Part shown: positions 25,950 through 35,070 of the stretch, piece by piece | Layout of the letters: every line of letters begins with the position of its first letter | How positions within the stretch are numbered: the stretch's first letter is position 1 | Origin: Streptomyces sp. NBC_00236 | GTDB lineage: Bacteria > Actinomycetota > Actinomycetes > Streptomycetales > Streptomycetaceae | Assembly (NCBI RefSeq): GCF_036195045.1 | Contig: NZ_CP108100.1 | Span: 3,100,001-3,164,000, forward strand | Length of the DNA: 64,000 nt | Direction of reading: 5' to 3' | Notes under the pieces: model-generated | Told to the model about the DNA's origin: nothing | Database searches by the model: none | The model's input: only the letters and a program-made list of their open reading frames with translations | Program-made: the position numbers and the translations under genes

Positions 25950-26171
25950 CGGCCGACGGCCGGGTGGCTTCGGCCAACACCGCGGTATGACAAGCGGCCC
26001 GAGGACCACCCGTCCGGCCCAGCGTGGGCCGAGCCCTCCCGTCGATGCGTCAACTCCGGTACATGATCTGCGGTACAGACCACTCGAGGCACAACCAAGC
26101 GTGAGGTTCAGCCGTCTACTTCTGCGACCGGCGGCCTTTCGCGCTGCCGCATGTGAAGGATGGACGCAGAC

Positions 26172-27548
26172 GTGACCGAAAGCGCCGGCACGCCGGCCGA
26201 CCCGGACGACTCGGCCGCGGGCGGGGACCGGACACCCGACAACCCGGCCGCGGGCGGGGATCGGGCGCCGGACGGGTCGCCCGGTGCGGTGCCCGGCCAC
26301 GACGACGCCCCGGGCACCGGCCCGAAGGACGGCCCGGGCGGCGAGACGCGCAGCGGATCCGGCAGCGGGCCTTCGCACGGAGCGCCGTCGGAGGGCTCCG
26401 GCGGACCGGGGCCGACCGTCGACATCGTCGTCAAGCGCAAGCGTCACTGGGTGCGTTGGACCGCGCTGGGCGCCTCGTTCGTGGTGCTCGTCGCCGCGGG
26501 CGCCGGCTGGTGGCTGTACAAGAAGCTGGACGGCAACATCCGGACGGACACCTCCGCGGCCGCCGAACTCAGGGCGTACGAGAAGGAGCGCCCCTCCTCC
26601 GTCGTCCACAACGCGCAGAACATCCTGCTCATCGGCTCGGACAGCCGCGCCGGGGACAACCGCAAGTACGGACGCGACGACGGCGGCAGCCAGCGTTCGG
26701 ACACCACGATCCTGTTGCACCTGGCCGCGAACCGGAAGAGCGCCACGGCCATGTCCATCCCGCGCGACCTGATGGTGAACATCCCGGAGTGCCACAAGTC
26801 GGACAAAACTGTCAACAAGCCGCAGTTCGCACAGTTCAACTGGGCCTTCGAGTCCGGCGGAACCGCCTGCACCATCCGCACGGTCGAGAAGATGACCGGC
26901 ATCCGCATCGACCATCACATGGTCGTGGACTTCAGCGGCTTCAAGAACATGGTCGACGCGGTGGACGGGGTCGAGATCTGCCTCAAGGAGCCGATCGACG
27001 ACAGCGCCGCCCACCTCAAGCTCGCGGCGGGCCGCCAGAAGCTCAACGGCGAGCAGGCACTGGGGTACGTACGGGCCCGCAAGTCCATCGGCAACGGCAG
27101 CGACACCGAACGGATGGACCGCCAGCAGCAGTTCCTGGGCGCCCTGGTGAACAAGGTGCAGAGCAACGGGGTCCTGCTCAACCCCACCCGGCTCTACCCG
27201 GTGCTGGACGCGGCCACCAAGGCGCTGACCACCGACCCGGGCCTGGACAGCCTCAAGGACCTCTACGACCTGGTACGCGGCATGCGCAACGTACCGACGG
27301 ACAAGGTGCAGTTCCTGACCGTCCCCCGGCAGCCGTACTCCGCCAACGCAAACCGGGACGAACTGGTGCAGCCCGATGCGGACAAGCTCTTCAAGCAACT
27401 GCGCGACGACAAGCCCGTCGCCGTCGTGCCCGCAGATCAGCTGAAGGATGACGACGGAAAAAATGATGACGCCACCGACGCCTCCGGACCGACCCCCACA
27501 CCCACCTACTCGGGAAACAATGCGGCAACGGACCTGTGCAAGCAGTAA
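26172..27548 (+). CDS. LCP family protein 1 (LytR-CpsA-Psr phosphotransferase)
   Basis: 458 residues from GTG 26172, chosen because AAGGA (26156-26160) sits 11 nt upstream; the in-frame ATG at 26160 overlaps that site. A ~80-residue acidic, Gly/Pro-rich cytoplasmic region is followed by a basic patch (VKRKRHWVRW), one membrane span (~93-115) and the LCP domain: LLIGSDSRAG, the IPRDLMVNIPE motif, and the Arg-rich VRARKSIGNGSDTERMDRQQQFL, where most members have R-T-R-H. There is no LytR_C domain; the tail is Asp/Thr/Pro-rich. LCP enzymes transfer undecaprenyl-linked glycopolymers to peptidoglycan. TAA stop, rare in this window. Confidence 0.92.
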   Translation: MTESAGTPADPDDSAAGGDRTPDNPAAGGDRAPDGSPGAVPGHDDAPGTGPKDGPGGETRSGSGSGPSHGAPSEGSGGPGPTVDIVVKRKRHWVRWTALGASFVVLVAAGAGWWLYKKLDGNIRTDTSAAAELRAYEKERPSSVVHNAQNILLIGSDSRAGDNRKYGRDDGGSQRSDTTILLHLAANRKSATAMSIPRDLMVNIPECHKSDKTVNKPQFAQFNWAFESGGTACTIRTVEKMTGIRIDHHMVVDFSGFKNMVDAVDGVEICLKEPIDDSAAHLKLAAGRQKLNGEQALGYVRARKSIGNGSDTERMDRQQQFLGALVNKVQSNGVLLNPTRLYPVLDAATKALTTDPGLDSLKDLYDLVRGMRNVPTDKVQFLTVPRQPYSANANRDELVQPDADKLFKQLRDDKPVAVVPADQLKDDDGKNDDATDASGPTPTPTYSGNNAATDLCKQ

Positions 27549-27771
27549 AGCAATGACCAAGCGGACAACAACGTTCGGCGTGCAATGGGAAGAATGCCCG
27601 ATTGTAAGGGCCGTGGAATATGTCACGCCCGTCGCTCGGCAGCGAACGGGACGGATAGTGTGACGCGATCCGGTGCTTCCGGCCACCCGGCCGCGCACTT
27701 CCGGAGCGAAAGACTGAGCGCCTTATCGGGGGAGGCGCCTCGCGTGGCACCGACGGAGGACTCAGGCGACC

Positions 27772-29517
27772 GTGGATGCACAAGGCCGTGGGCGGGCGGA
27801 AGAAATCGATCCCGCAGACCAATGGGTTCTCAACCCGGACACCGGCGACTACGAACTGCGACTGAACAATTCCGGAGGGGATTCAGCCAGGGCGTCAGGA
27901 GTTTCGGCTCCGCGGAGTTCCGGGCGCAGAGGTGCTCCCCGTGAAGGCGGCGGCGAGGGTTCGCGCCGCGGCCCCGAGGTGCCCCGGCAGGGTGGCCGAC
28001 GTTCGTCCTCCGGCCCTCGTGGCCAGGAGGCCGCCGCTTCCGCCGAGAAGAACGCGGGCCGGCGCAAGCGCAAGGCCCCCAAGGCCCGCCGCAAGAAGGC
28101 GCTGCTCTGGACGGGCGGCGTGATGGCCTTCCTGCTCGTCGCGGTCTCGGCCGGCGGGTACTGGCTGTACCAGCACTTCAACGGCAACCTGAGCTCCGTG
28201 GACATCGGTGACCGCGGCAACAAGGACGTCGTGACCGCCAACGCACCCCTCAACATATTGGTCATCGGTACCGACAAACGGACCGGCGAGGGCAACGAGG
28301 GTTACGGCGACAAGGGCAGTGCCGGGCACGCGGACACGAACATCCTGTTCCACGTCTCCAAGGACCGCACCAACGCCACCGCGGTGAGCATCCCCCGCGA
28401 CCTCATGACCGACATTCCGGACTGCAAGACCAAGCAGGCGGACGGTTCCGAGAAGACCATCCCGGGCACCCAGAACGTACGGTTCAACACCAGCCTCGGC
28501 CAGGACGGCCGGGACCCGGGCTGCACGATGGACACCGTCAAGCAGCTCACCGGCCTGTCGGTCGACCACTTCATGATGGTCGACTTCAACGCGGTCAAGA
28601 CCCTCTCCACCGCGGTCGGCGGCGTCGACATCTGCCTGGCCCACGCGGTCAAGGACGACAAGTCGCACCTCGACCTGCCGGCAGGCCCGAACACCGTGCA
28701 GGGCGAGGACGCTCTGGCGTTCGTACGGACCCGGCACGCGTACACCAACGGGAGCGACCTCGACCGGATCAAGGGCCAGCAGCAGTTCATCGGCTCGATG
28801 ATCAAGGAGATGAAGTCGAACGACACGCTGACGAGCCCGAAGAAGCTGTTCAAGCTGGCGGACGCGGCGACCAAGGCGCTGACGGTCGACTCCGCCATCG
28901 ACTCGGTTCCGAAGCTGACCACGCTCGCCAAGGAACTCACCAAGATCGACACGAAGAACATCACGTTCGTCACGCTGCCGGTGATCGACAACCCGGCGGA
29001 GCCCACCCCGATCACGGTGGTCGTGGACCCGGTGAAGGCGCCCCAGCTGCTGTCGATGATGCAGGAGGACACCTCGCTGACCGAGGTGGCCGCGCAGAAG
29101 AAGGCCGCCAAGAGCAAGCAGGACGCGCTGCTCAAGGGGACGAAGGCGGCAGCGGCCGATGTGCGTGTCGACGTCTACAACGGCGGTGAGATCGCCGGCG
29201 CCGCCCAGCAGACCGTGACCTGGCTCCAGAACGACAAGGGCGTCCTGAAGTCCACGAACAAGGCCAACGCCCCGGCGAAGGCCGCCAAGACGACGCTCGA
29301 GTACGCGCCGAACCAGGCTGACCAGGCCCGGGCGCTCGCCGAGATGATGGGGCTTCCCGCGACGGCGATGAAGCCGGGCACCAAGGACGCCGTCGGACTG
29401 CAGGCGATGGTGCTGACGCTGGGGGCGGACTTCAAGGGCGCGGGCACCCCCATCACCGGGCCGACGAAGATCGACATTCCGAAGTCCAGCGCCGACAAGC
29501 AAGTGTGCGCCAAGTGA
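27772..29517 (+). CDS. LCP family protein 2 with LytR_C domain
   Basis: 581 residues, GTG 27772 with GGAGGA 11 nt upstream. A cytoplasmic, basic low-complexity region (~25-105, with RRKRKAPKARRKK just before the membrane) leads to one span (~115-140). The LCP domain follows: ILVIGTDKRTG, SIPRDLMTDIPD, VGGVDICLAHAVKDD and FVRTRHAYTNGSDLDR with the conserved Arg/His. The C-terminal ~120 residues (VRVDVYNGGEIAGAAQQT onward) are a LytR_C domain. It probably attaches a wall glycopolymer to peptidoglycan on the outer membrane face. It is 223 nt after LCP1 and 49 nt before LCP3. Confidence 0.93.
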   Translation: MDAQGRGRAEEIDPADQWVLNPDTGDYELRLNNSGGDSARASGVSAPRSSGRRGAPREGGGEGSRRGPEVPRQGGRRSSSGPRGQEAAASAEKNAGRRKRKAPKARRKKALLWTGGVMAFLLVAVSAGGYWLYQHFNGNLSSVDIGDRGNKDVVTANAPLNILVIGTDKRTGEGNEGYGDKGSAGHADTNILFHVSKDRTNATAVSIPRDLMTDIPDCKTKQADGSEKTIPGTQNVRFNTSLGQDGRDPGCTMDTVKQLTGLSVDHFMMVDFNAVKTLSTAVGGVDICLAHAVKDDKSHLDLPAGPNTVQGEDALAFVRTRHAYTNGSDLDRIKGQQQFIGSMIKEMKSNDTLTSPKKLFKLADAATKALTVDSAIDSVPKLTTLAKELTKIDTKNITFVTLPVIDNPAEPTPITVVVDPVKAPQLLSMMQEDTSLTEVAAQKKAAKSKQDALLKGTKAAAADVRVDVYNGGEIAGAAQQTVTWLQNDKGVLKSTNKANAPAKAAKTTLEYAPNQADQARALAEMMGLPATAMKPGTKDAVGLQAMVLTLGADFKGAGTPITGPTKIDIPKSSADKQVCAK

Positions 29518-29566
29518 CGCCAGGTCACTGCGCGATACCGCGAGTCTGAACAGCAGGGGGGTCCTG

Positions 29567-31273
29567 GTGGGACGGAGCAGCATGCCTGGGGAGGGGACGC
29601 GACCACGCGCTCCGCGCGCCCGTGAACTGGGGTGGGACGACGACCTCCACGAAGGAGGCGGCCAGGAACCGCGCGCAGCCGACAGCGCCGCGGGCAGCGG
29701 GGGCCGTGCGAGCCACCGGCGCGGCAAGTCACCCAAGCGGGGGGCCAAGAAGTCCCGCAAGCGCCGGGTGTTCCGCTGGATAGCGATCACGCTGGCCGTG
29801 CTGATACTCGGGACGGCCACCGCCGGATACCTCTACTACCAGCACCTCAACAGCAACATCCGCAGCAGCAGCCGCAGTGGCGGCGAGAGCGGCGTGAAGC
29901 AGGCCGCTCCCAACGCGATGGGGCAGACCCCGCTCAACATCCTTCTGATCGGTTCCGACAGCCGCGACTCCGCGGAGAACGTCAAGCTCGGCGGCAGTCG
30001 CGACACCGCCGGTGACAAGCCGCGTGGCGATGTCCAGATGCTGCTGCACATCTCGGCGGACCGGAAGAATTCCTCGCTGGTCAGCATCCCGCGCGACACG
30101 ATCGTCGAGATCCCCGAGTGCAAGGACTCCGAGACGGGCCAGGAGTACACCGCGACGGACGACAAACCCATCAACGAGTCGCTTCAGCGGGGTGGTCCGG
30201 GCTGCACGCTGACCACCTGGGAGAAGCTCACCGGCGTCTATATCGACCACTGGGTGATGCTCGACTTCGCCGGCGTGGTGGCGATGGCGGACGTGATCGG
30301 CGGCGTCGAGGTCTGTGTGAATACCGGTGTGTGGGACAGGCCGACCCGGATGGTCAAGGGTGGCTCGGGCCTCAAGCTGCCGGCCGGGAAGAACACGGTG
30401 AAGGGCGAGCAGGCGCTGCAGTGGCTGCGCACCCGGCACGCGTTCGGCAACGACCAGAACCGGGCCCGGGCCCAGCACATGTACATGAACTCGATGCTGC
30501 GCACGCTCAAGAAGCAGAACGCGTGGTCGAACCCGGGCCGGCTCATGGACCTTGCGGAGACGGCCACCAAGGCCCTCCAGGTCTCGGACGAGATCAAGAC
30601 GGTCAAGAAGCTCTACGACTTGGCGATGCAGCTCAAGAGCGTGCCGATCAACCGCATCACCATGACGACGATCCCGACGGCCGAATGGTCCCAGGACAAG
30701 AACCGACTCGTCCCCGTCGAGAAGTCCGCCGACAGGATGTGGCAGATGCTCCGCGAAGACGTCGCCTTCGACAAGAACGGCAAGCCGAAGGCCAAGGCCT
30801 CGGCATCCGCGACACCTGCCGGGCCGCCCGCGGCGGAGCCGGGCACGCTCGGCCTCACCGTGGTCAACGGCACGGGTGGTTCGGACCAGGCCCCCAAGGA
30901 CGGCCGGGCCACCGAGGTGGCCCAGATCCTGAACGGCAAGGGTTTCGCGCTGGCCGAGGCCTCACGGACCGCGGACCCGTCGAAGGAGACGGCCGTGCGG
31001 TACGCGAAGGAGGACGGCGATCAGGGCAGGTCCGACGCGGCGTCCGTGGCCAAGGCACTGGGGCTGCCGACGACGGCCGTCATGGCCGACACCGAGGTCG
31101 GCGGGCTGACCCTCGTGGTCGGGGCGGACTGGCGCGACGGGACCGTGTACAAAGCTCCGAAGGCGACGGAGGCGGGTGACCTCCCGGACGGCGCCGATGA
31201 TCTGAACGCCGCCGACGAGGGCAAGTGCATGGACGTCTACTCCGTCTACAGGTGGGACGGCGACAAGAGCTGA
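29567..31273 (+). CDS. LCP family protein 3 with LytR_C domain
   Basis: 568 residues, GTG 29567 with AGGGGGG upstream. The cytoplasmic region ends in KRGAKKSRKRRVFRW before a span (~68-90). The LCP domain has ILLIGSDSRDS, SIPRDTIVEIPE, IGGVEVCVNTGVWDRPTRM (an insertion relative to its neighbours) and LRTRHAFGNDQNRARAQ, in which the usual Asp-Leu-Asp-Arg after the His is changed. A LytR_C domain (LTVVNGTGGSDQAP onward) closes the protein. It is only 49 nt after LCP2, so the two are likely co-transcribed, and a 12-bp hairpin follows. It is not a simple recent duplicate, since the flanks are diverged. Confidence 0.92.
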   Translation: MGRSSMPGEGTRPRAPRARELGWDDDLHEGGGQEPRAADSAAGSGGRASHRRGKSPKRGAKKSRKRRVFRWIAITLAVLILGTATAGYLYYQHLNSNIRSSSRSGGESGVKQAAPNAMGQTPLNILLIGSDSRDSAENVKLGGSRDTAGDKPRGDVQMLLHISADRKNSSLVSIPRDTIVEIPECKDSETGQEYTATDDKPINESLQRGGPGCTLTTWEKLTGVYIDHWVMLDFAGVVAMADVIGGVEVCVNTGVWDRPTRMVKGGSGLKLPAGKNTVKGEQALQWLRTRHAFGNDQNRARAQHMYMNSMLRTLKKQNAWSNPGRLMDLAETATKALQVSDEIKTVKKLYDLAMQLKSVPINRITMTTIPTAEWSQDKNRLVPVEKSADRMWQMLREDVAFDKNGKPKAKASASATPAGPPAAEPGTLGLTVVNGTGGSDQAPKDGRATEVAQILNGKGFALAEASRTADPSKETAVRYAKEDGDQGRSDAASVAKALGLPTTAVMADTEVGGLTLVVGADWRDGTVYKAPKATEAGDLPDGADDLNAADEGKCMDVYSVYRWDGDKS

Positions 31274-31280
31274 CGCGCCA

Positions 31281-31320
31281 GGGTGTTCCGGCGCGGCGGA
31301 CCGGCCGGGCCGGAACACCC
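31281..31320 (+). terminator. Terminator after the first LCP triplet
   Basis: GGGTGTTCCGGC (31281-31292) and its exact complement (31309-31320) with a 16-nt GC-rich loop, starting 7 nt after the LCP3 stop. Confidence 0.75.
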
Positions 31321-31603
31321 GTGCCGCAGCCGTCCAGCGGGCTCACTGCCACGCCCGGCAGGGGCGTTCGTCCAGCGGAACGGCCGGCCCTGGCTGACGG
31401 CTCGTCCTGCCGTCCGACGCCTTCTGGCGAGTGCTCGAGGAACGGTGAGCCGAAGGTGAGGACCTCACCTTCCGGAGCGGACACTCCTCCCTCACCGTTC
31501 GCAGACATGTGACCGACCGTCTACCCGGCCGGAGGCGGGAAGGAGTACTTCCAGCACCGCGCCCCGTACGACGGCTATTTCCACTGCGGCTGACCACACA
31601 CCA
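31321..31603. other. Intergenic stretch with nested palindromes and a possible gene remnant
   Basis: No intact gene. GAACGGTGAG (31440-31449) pairs with CTCACCGTTC (31491-31500) and encloses a second perfect palindrome, AAGGTGAGG/CCTCACCTT (31453-31471). At 31513-31593 a start-less frame reads PTVYPAGGGKEYFQHRAPYD and ends DGYFHCG before a TGA, with codon use like a real gene. It may be the C-terminal scrap of a lost gene; I do not recognise the family. Confidence 0.4.
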
Positions 31604-31646
31604 CGTGTGGGCCTGTCCGGCGCACTTCGCCGGACAGGCCCACACG
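31604..31646. terminator. Bidirectional terminator, 19-bp perfect stem
   Basis: 31604-31622 and 31628-31646 are exact complements around a cactt loop. It ends 18 nt before the GT2 stop, between the plus-strand LCP triplet and the minus-strand GT2 gene. Confidence 0.88.
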
Positions 31647-31663
31647 CTTCTCCGCAGCAGTGA

Positions 31664-32692
31664 TCAGACGTGCTGAGATCCGGTCTGCACCGCCGGCCGC
31701 CGGCTGGCGATGACGCGCTTCGCCAGTGAGCGCGGGCTGGTCAGGAAGCCGTAGCCCCACGACATGTGCATGGTCGCCAGCGCCACCGGGATCTGCGCCC
31801 GTGCCTTCAGTGACAGGCCCTTGCCCGCCGGGAGCGAGCCCGCGACGATCGCCGCGGCGTACCCGGCCGGCACGACCAGCGCCCACGGGGTCACCGCCGC
31901 GCCCACCACGAGGCCCGCCGCGATCGCGACGACGGCGGTCGGCGGGGCGAGGTAGCGCAGGTTGATCGAGCCGGGGTGGTAGCGGGCGACGACGTGGCGC
32001 CAGCGGCCGTAGTTCTTGTACTGCTTGGCGAGTTCGCGGACGGAGGGGCGCGGGCGGTACTGCACCCGCAGCTCGGGGGAGAACCAGATCAGGCCGCCGG
32101 CCTCGCGGATACGGAAGTTCAGCTCCCAGTCCTGGGCGCGGATGAACTCGATGTTGTAACCGTCCGCCCGCTCCAGGGCCTCCCGGCGGAAAACGCCGAG
32201 ATAGACGGTCTCGGCCGGTCCGGCCTGGCCGCCCGTGTGGAAGGCCGCGTTGCCGACACCGATCTTCGACGTCATGGCCGCGGCGACGGCGTCCTCCCAG
32301 GCGTTCTCGCCCTCGGCGTGCATGATGCCGCCGACGTTCTGCGCGCCCGTCTCCTCCAGGAGCCGTACGGCCGTCGCGATGTAGTTGGGCGACAGCATCC
32401 CGTGGCCGTCGACCCGCACGACCACCGGGTGGCGGGAGGCCTTGATCGCGGCGTTGAGCGCGGCGGGGGTGCGGCCGGTGGGGTTCGGCACGGTCTGGAC
32501 CCGGGCGTCCTCCGCGACCAGCTCGGCGGCGATCTCGTCCGTACGGTCCGTGGACGGGCCGAGCGCGATCACCACTTCCATCTCACCGGCGTACTCCTGC
32601 TCCAGGATGTGCCGGACGGAGTTCCGGAGATGCCGCTCCTCGTTGAGTACCGGCATGATCACGGAGACGGCGGGGTGCTGCGCGGCAGACAT
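31664..32692 (-). CDS. Glycosyltransferase family 2 protein with C-terminal membrane spans
   Basis: 342 residues, ATG 32692 (MSAAQHPAVSVIMPVLNEE) with GAGGA upstream. A classical GT2 N-terminus: VSVIMPVLNEERHL, LGPSTDRTDEIA, VVVRVDGHGMLSPNYI (the DxD-like site reads DGH), and RAQDWELNFRIREAGG as the acceptor-side ED/W motif. Two or three hydrophobic helices follow (~250-300), then a basic C-terminus. It probably makes or elongates a lipid-linked sugar on the inner membrane face. It lies within the LCP cluster, divergent from LCP4 (182 bp between starts), so it may build the polymer that LCP proteins attach. That link is inference. Confidence 0.87.
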   Translation of the reverse strand: MSAAQHPAVSVIMPVLNEERHLRNSVRHILEQEYAGEMEVVIALGPSTDRTDEIAAELVAEDARVQTVPNPTGRTPAALNAAIKASRHPVVVRVDGHGMLSPNYIATAVRLLEETGAQNVGGIMHAEGENAWEDAVAAAMTSKIGVGNAAFHTGGQAGPAETVYLGVFRREALERADGYNIEFIRAQDWELNFRIREAGGLIWFSPELRVQYRPRPSVRELAKQYKNYGRWRHVVARYHPGSINLRYLAPPTAVVAIAAGLVVGAAVTPWALVVPAGYAAAIVAGSLPAGKGLSLKARAQIPVALATMHMSWGYGFLTSPRSLAKRVIASRRPAVQTGSQHV

Positions 32693-32874
32693 GTGGTCCT
32701 CGGGTGGTCCTCGGGGGCGCCGGGGGTCTCGCACCCCACCAGGCGGGCGTATTCGGCCGCCACGTTACCGCGAATGGGGGACAGCGGCGCGCGCCGCCGG
32801 CCTGCTGCCCGGGATGGAGATCGTATGGGCCTACCGTGCGAACGGTCCCCCTTGCACCGCGGAGGTGTCCTCCC

Positions 32875-34341
32875 GTGTCCACGCCGCACCGCTCCCCCCG
32901 TCCGCCGAGGCCCCGTACCGCTCCCCCGCAGCCCAGACGGGCCAGGAGGAAGCAGGACGAGCGGCCACGCTGGGGCATGCGGGTGGCGACCACGCTCTCC
33001 GTCCTCGTCCTCGGCGCGGGCGGCATCGGCCACGCCGTGGTGACCGGTCTGGAGTCCGGGATCGACCGGATCGACCCGTTCAAGGACATGAAGAACCGGC
33101 CCGCGGGCGGCAACGGCATGAATCTGCTGCTGGTCGGCACCGACGGCCGCGACAAGATCACCGCGGCGGAGAAGAAGAAGTACCGGCTGGGCGGTGCGCC
33201 CTGCCACTGCACCGACACGATCATGCTGGTGCACCTGTCCGCGGACAAGGAGCGCGCCAGCGTCGTCAGCCTGCCGCGCGACAGTTACGCCGAGATCCCC
33301 GAGCACCGGGACGCGACGACGGGCAAGGAGCACGCGGCCCACCCGGTGAAGCTGAACGCCGCGTACGCCGAGGGCGGGCCGAATCTGACCGTGCGGACGG
33401 TCGAGCACATGACGGGCGTCAAGATCGACCACTATCTGGAGGTCGACTTCACCAGCTTCATGACGACGGTCGACACCCTCGGCGGCGTGAAGATCTGCAC
33501 CGCCCGGCCGATGAAGGACTCCTACACCGGTCTCGATCTCGCGGCCGGCACCCATGAGCTGGACGGCGGCCAGGCGCTCCAGTACGTACGCTCCCGGCAC
33601 ATCGACGGCGCCGCCGACCTGGGCCGGATGCAGCGCCAGCAGAAGTTCATGGCCTCGCTGATCAAGCAGGCGACGAGCAGCGGGGTGCTGCTGAACCCGG
33701 TGAGGTTCCGTGAGGTCGCCTCGACGATGCTGAAGTCGGTCCGGGCCGACAAGGGCTTCGGTACGGAGCAGATGCTGGAGCTCGGCCAGGCGATGCGGGG
33801 CTTCTCCGCCGCCTCCTCCGAATTCACCTCGGTGCCCATGGGGAACGTCGCGTACCAGGTCAAGGGCATCGGCTCGACGGTCAAGTGGGACGAGAAGAAG
33901 TCGAAGGCGCTGTTCCAGGCGCTGCGGGACGACAAGCCGCTGACCGTCGCGCGGCCCAAGCAGGCTCCGGCGAAGAAGGTCGACGTCCCGCCGAAGCAGA
34001 TCCGGGTCCAGGTCTACAACGGGACCCCGAAGGACGGCCTCGGCTCGACGGTCGACGCCGCTCTGCACGCCACGGGCTTCGACACCACCCGCGCCCCGCT
34101 CACCGCACCGCAGCGCGACCTGAAACACACCCTGGTCACGTACGACCCGCGCTGGGACCGGTCCGCGAAGTCCCTGGCGGCGGCGCTGCCGGGGGCCGAG
34201 CTGAAGGCCGTGAAGGGCCAGGGCGGCACGATGAAGGTGACGGCGGGCGCGGACTACCGGAAGGTCGAGCGGGTGCGGGCCGAGGAGCCCGCTCCGGGCA
34301 GGTTCGGCGCGGTGAAGGGCGACGAGGTGGTCTGCCCGTAG
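32875..34341 (+). CDS. LCP family protein 4 with LytR_C domain
   Basis: 488 residues from GTG 32875 (VSTPHRSPRPPRPRTAP), chosen for GGAGG nine bases upstream; the longer open frame from 32704 overlaps the divergent promoter. A short basic Pro-rich cytoplasmic stretch precedes one span (~38-58). The LCP domain has LLLVGTDGRDK, an unusual CHC pair (GAPCHCTDTIM), SLPRDSYAEIPE, LGGVKICTARPMKD and VRSRHIDGAADLGRMQRQQ. A LytR_C domain starts at IRVQVYNGTPKDG. It is the only one of the five with cysteines beside the substrate-pocket strand, which could form a disulfide or bind metal. Transcribed divergently from the GT2 gene. Confidence 0.92.
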   Translation: MSTPHRSPRPPRPRTAPPQPRRARRKQDERPRWGMRVATTLSVLVLGAGGIGHAVVTGLESGIDRIDPFKDMKNRPAGGNGMNLLLVGTDGRDKITAAEKKKYRLGGAPCHCTDTIMLVHLSADKERASVVSLPRDSYAEIPEHRDATTGKEHAAHPVKLNAAYAEGGPNLTVRTVEHMTGVKIDHYLEVDFTSFMTTVDTLGGVKICTARPMKDSYTGLDLAAGTHELDGGQALQYVRSRHIDGAADLGRMQRQQKFMASLIKQATSSGVLLNPVRFREVASTMLKSVRADKGFGTEQMLELGQAMRGFSAASSEFTSVPMGNVAYQVKGIGSTVKWDEKKSKALFQALRDDKPLTVARPKQAPAKKVDVPPKQIRVQVYNGTPKDGLGSTVDAALHATGFDTTRAPLTAPQRDLKHTLVTYDPRWDRSAKSLAAALPGAELKAVKGQGGTMKVTAGADYRKVERVRAEEPAPGRFGAVKGDEVVCP

Positions 34342-34381
34342 GGGGCTGGACTCCGAGGACAGGCTCCCGGACCGGTTCCGT

Positions 34382-34930
34382 TCAGTCCTCGATGCCGTCG
34401 GCCGCGCGCTTCTCGCGCAGTTCCTTGATCGCGCGGCGCCGGGCGAGGCGGTGGGTGCGGCGGATCTGCGCCTCCTGGTAGCGCCGGTTGTCGCGCTCCG
34501 TCTCCGGGATCACGGGCGGCACCCGGCGGGGCCTGCCGTCCGCGTCGACCGCGGCGAACACCAGGTACGCGCTGCCGACCTGCGAGGCCGGGGTCGACTC
34601 GTTCCACCGTTCGGCCATGACGCGGACGCCGACCTCCATGGAGGAGCGGCCGGTCCAGTTCACCTGGGCGCGGACGTGAACGAGGTCACCGACCCGGACC
34701 GGCTCCAGGAAGACCATCTCGTCCATCGAGGCGGTCACCGCGGGCCCGCCGGAGTGCCGGCCGGCCACCGCGCCCGCCGCGTCGTCGACCAGTTTCATGA
34801 TCACGCCGCCGTGCACCGTACCCAGCAGGTTCGTGTCGCTGCCGGTCATGATGTGGCTGAGGGTGGTCCGGGAGGCCGCGGTGGGCTTGCCCGGAATGTC
34901 GCCCTCCGGGCGCGGGGCCTGATCTGTCAT
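34382..34930 (-). CDS. Acyl-CoA thioesterase (hotdog fold, YciA/BACH type)
   Basis: 182 residues, ATG 34930 with GGTGGAGGG close upstream. The hotdog signature is clear: TNLLGTVHGGVIMKLVDDAAG (~33-53) with the catalytic-type Asp, followed by VTASMDEMVFLEPVRVGDLV. The C-terminus is a basic helix rich in Arg/Lys (RRTHRLARRRAIKELREKR). It would hydrolyse acyl-CoA to free acid and CoA in the cytosol, possibly as a hexamer. It is convergent with LCP4 (40 nt between stops) and divergent from LCP5. It has no obvious functional tie to the LCP genes. Confidence 0.9.
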   Translation of the reverse strand: MTDQAPRPEGDIPGKPTAASRTTLSHIMTGSDTNLLGTVHGGVIMKLVDDAAGAVAGRHSGGPAVTASMDEMVFLEPVRVGDLVHVRAQVNWTGRSSMEVGVRVMAERWNESTPASQVGSAYLVFAAVDADGRPRRVPPVIPETERDNRRYQEAQIRRTHRLARRRAIKELREKRAADGIED

Positions 34931-35070
34931 GCCCTCCACCTTATGCGGGCGCCATGAGGTCATATGCGGGGGCCGCGAGCGCGTCGCTTTGCATCAGCTT
35001 CGCAACAGCCCTGGTCCGATTTCCCTCACACCCTGTAATAGCAGCGGCCCCGACCTGCACACTGGATCGC

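Noticed and set aside
23733-27698. A 1321-codon minus-strand open frame across the TIGR03089 and LCP1 genes
   Set aside because: Only its last third (from ATG 25061) has protein character (signal peptide and amidase domain). The rest is the high-GC antisense shadow of LCP1 and TIGR03089.
27895-29820. A 641-codon minus-strand open frame opposite LCP2
   Set aside because: Arg/Val/Leu-rich shadow of a gene with clear LCP and LytR_C motifs on the plus strand.
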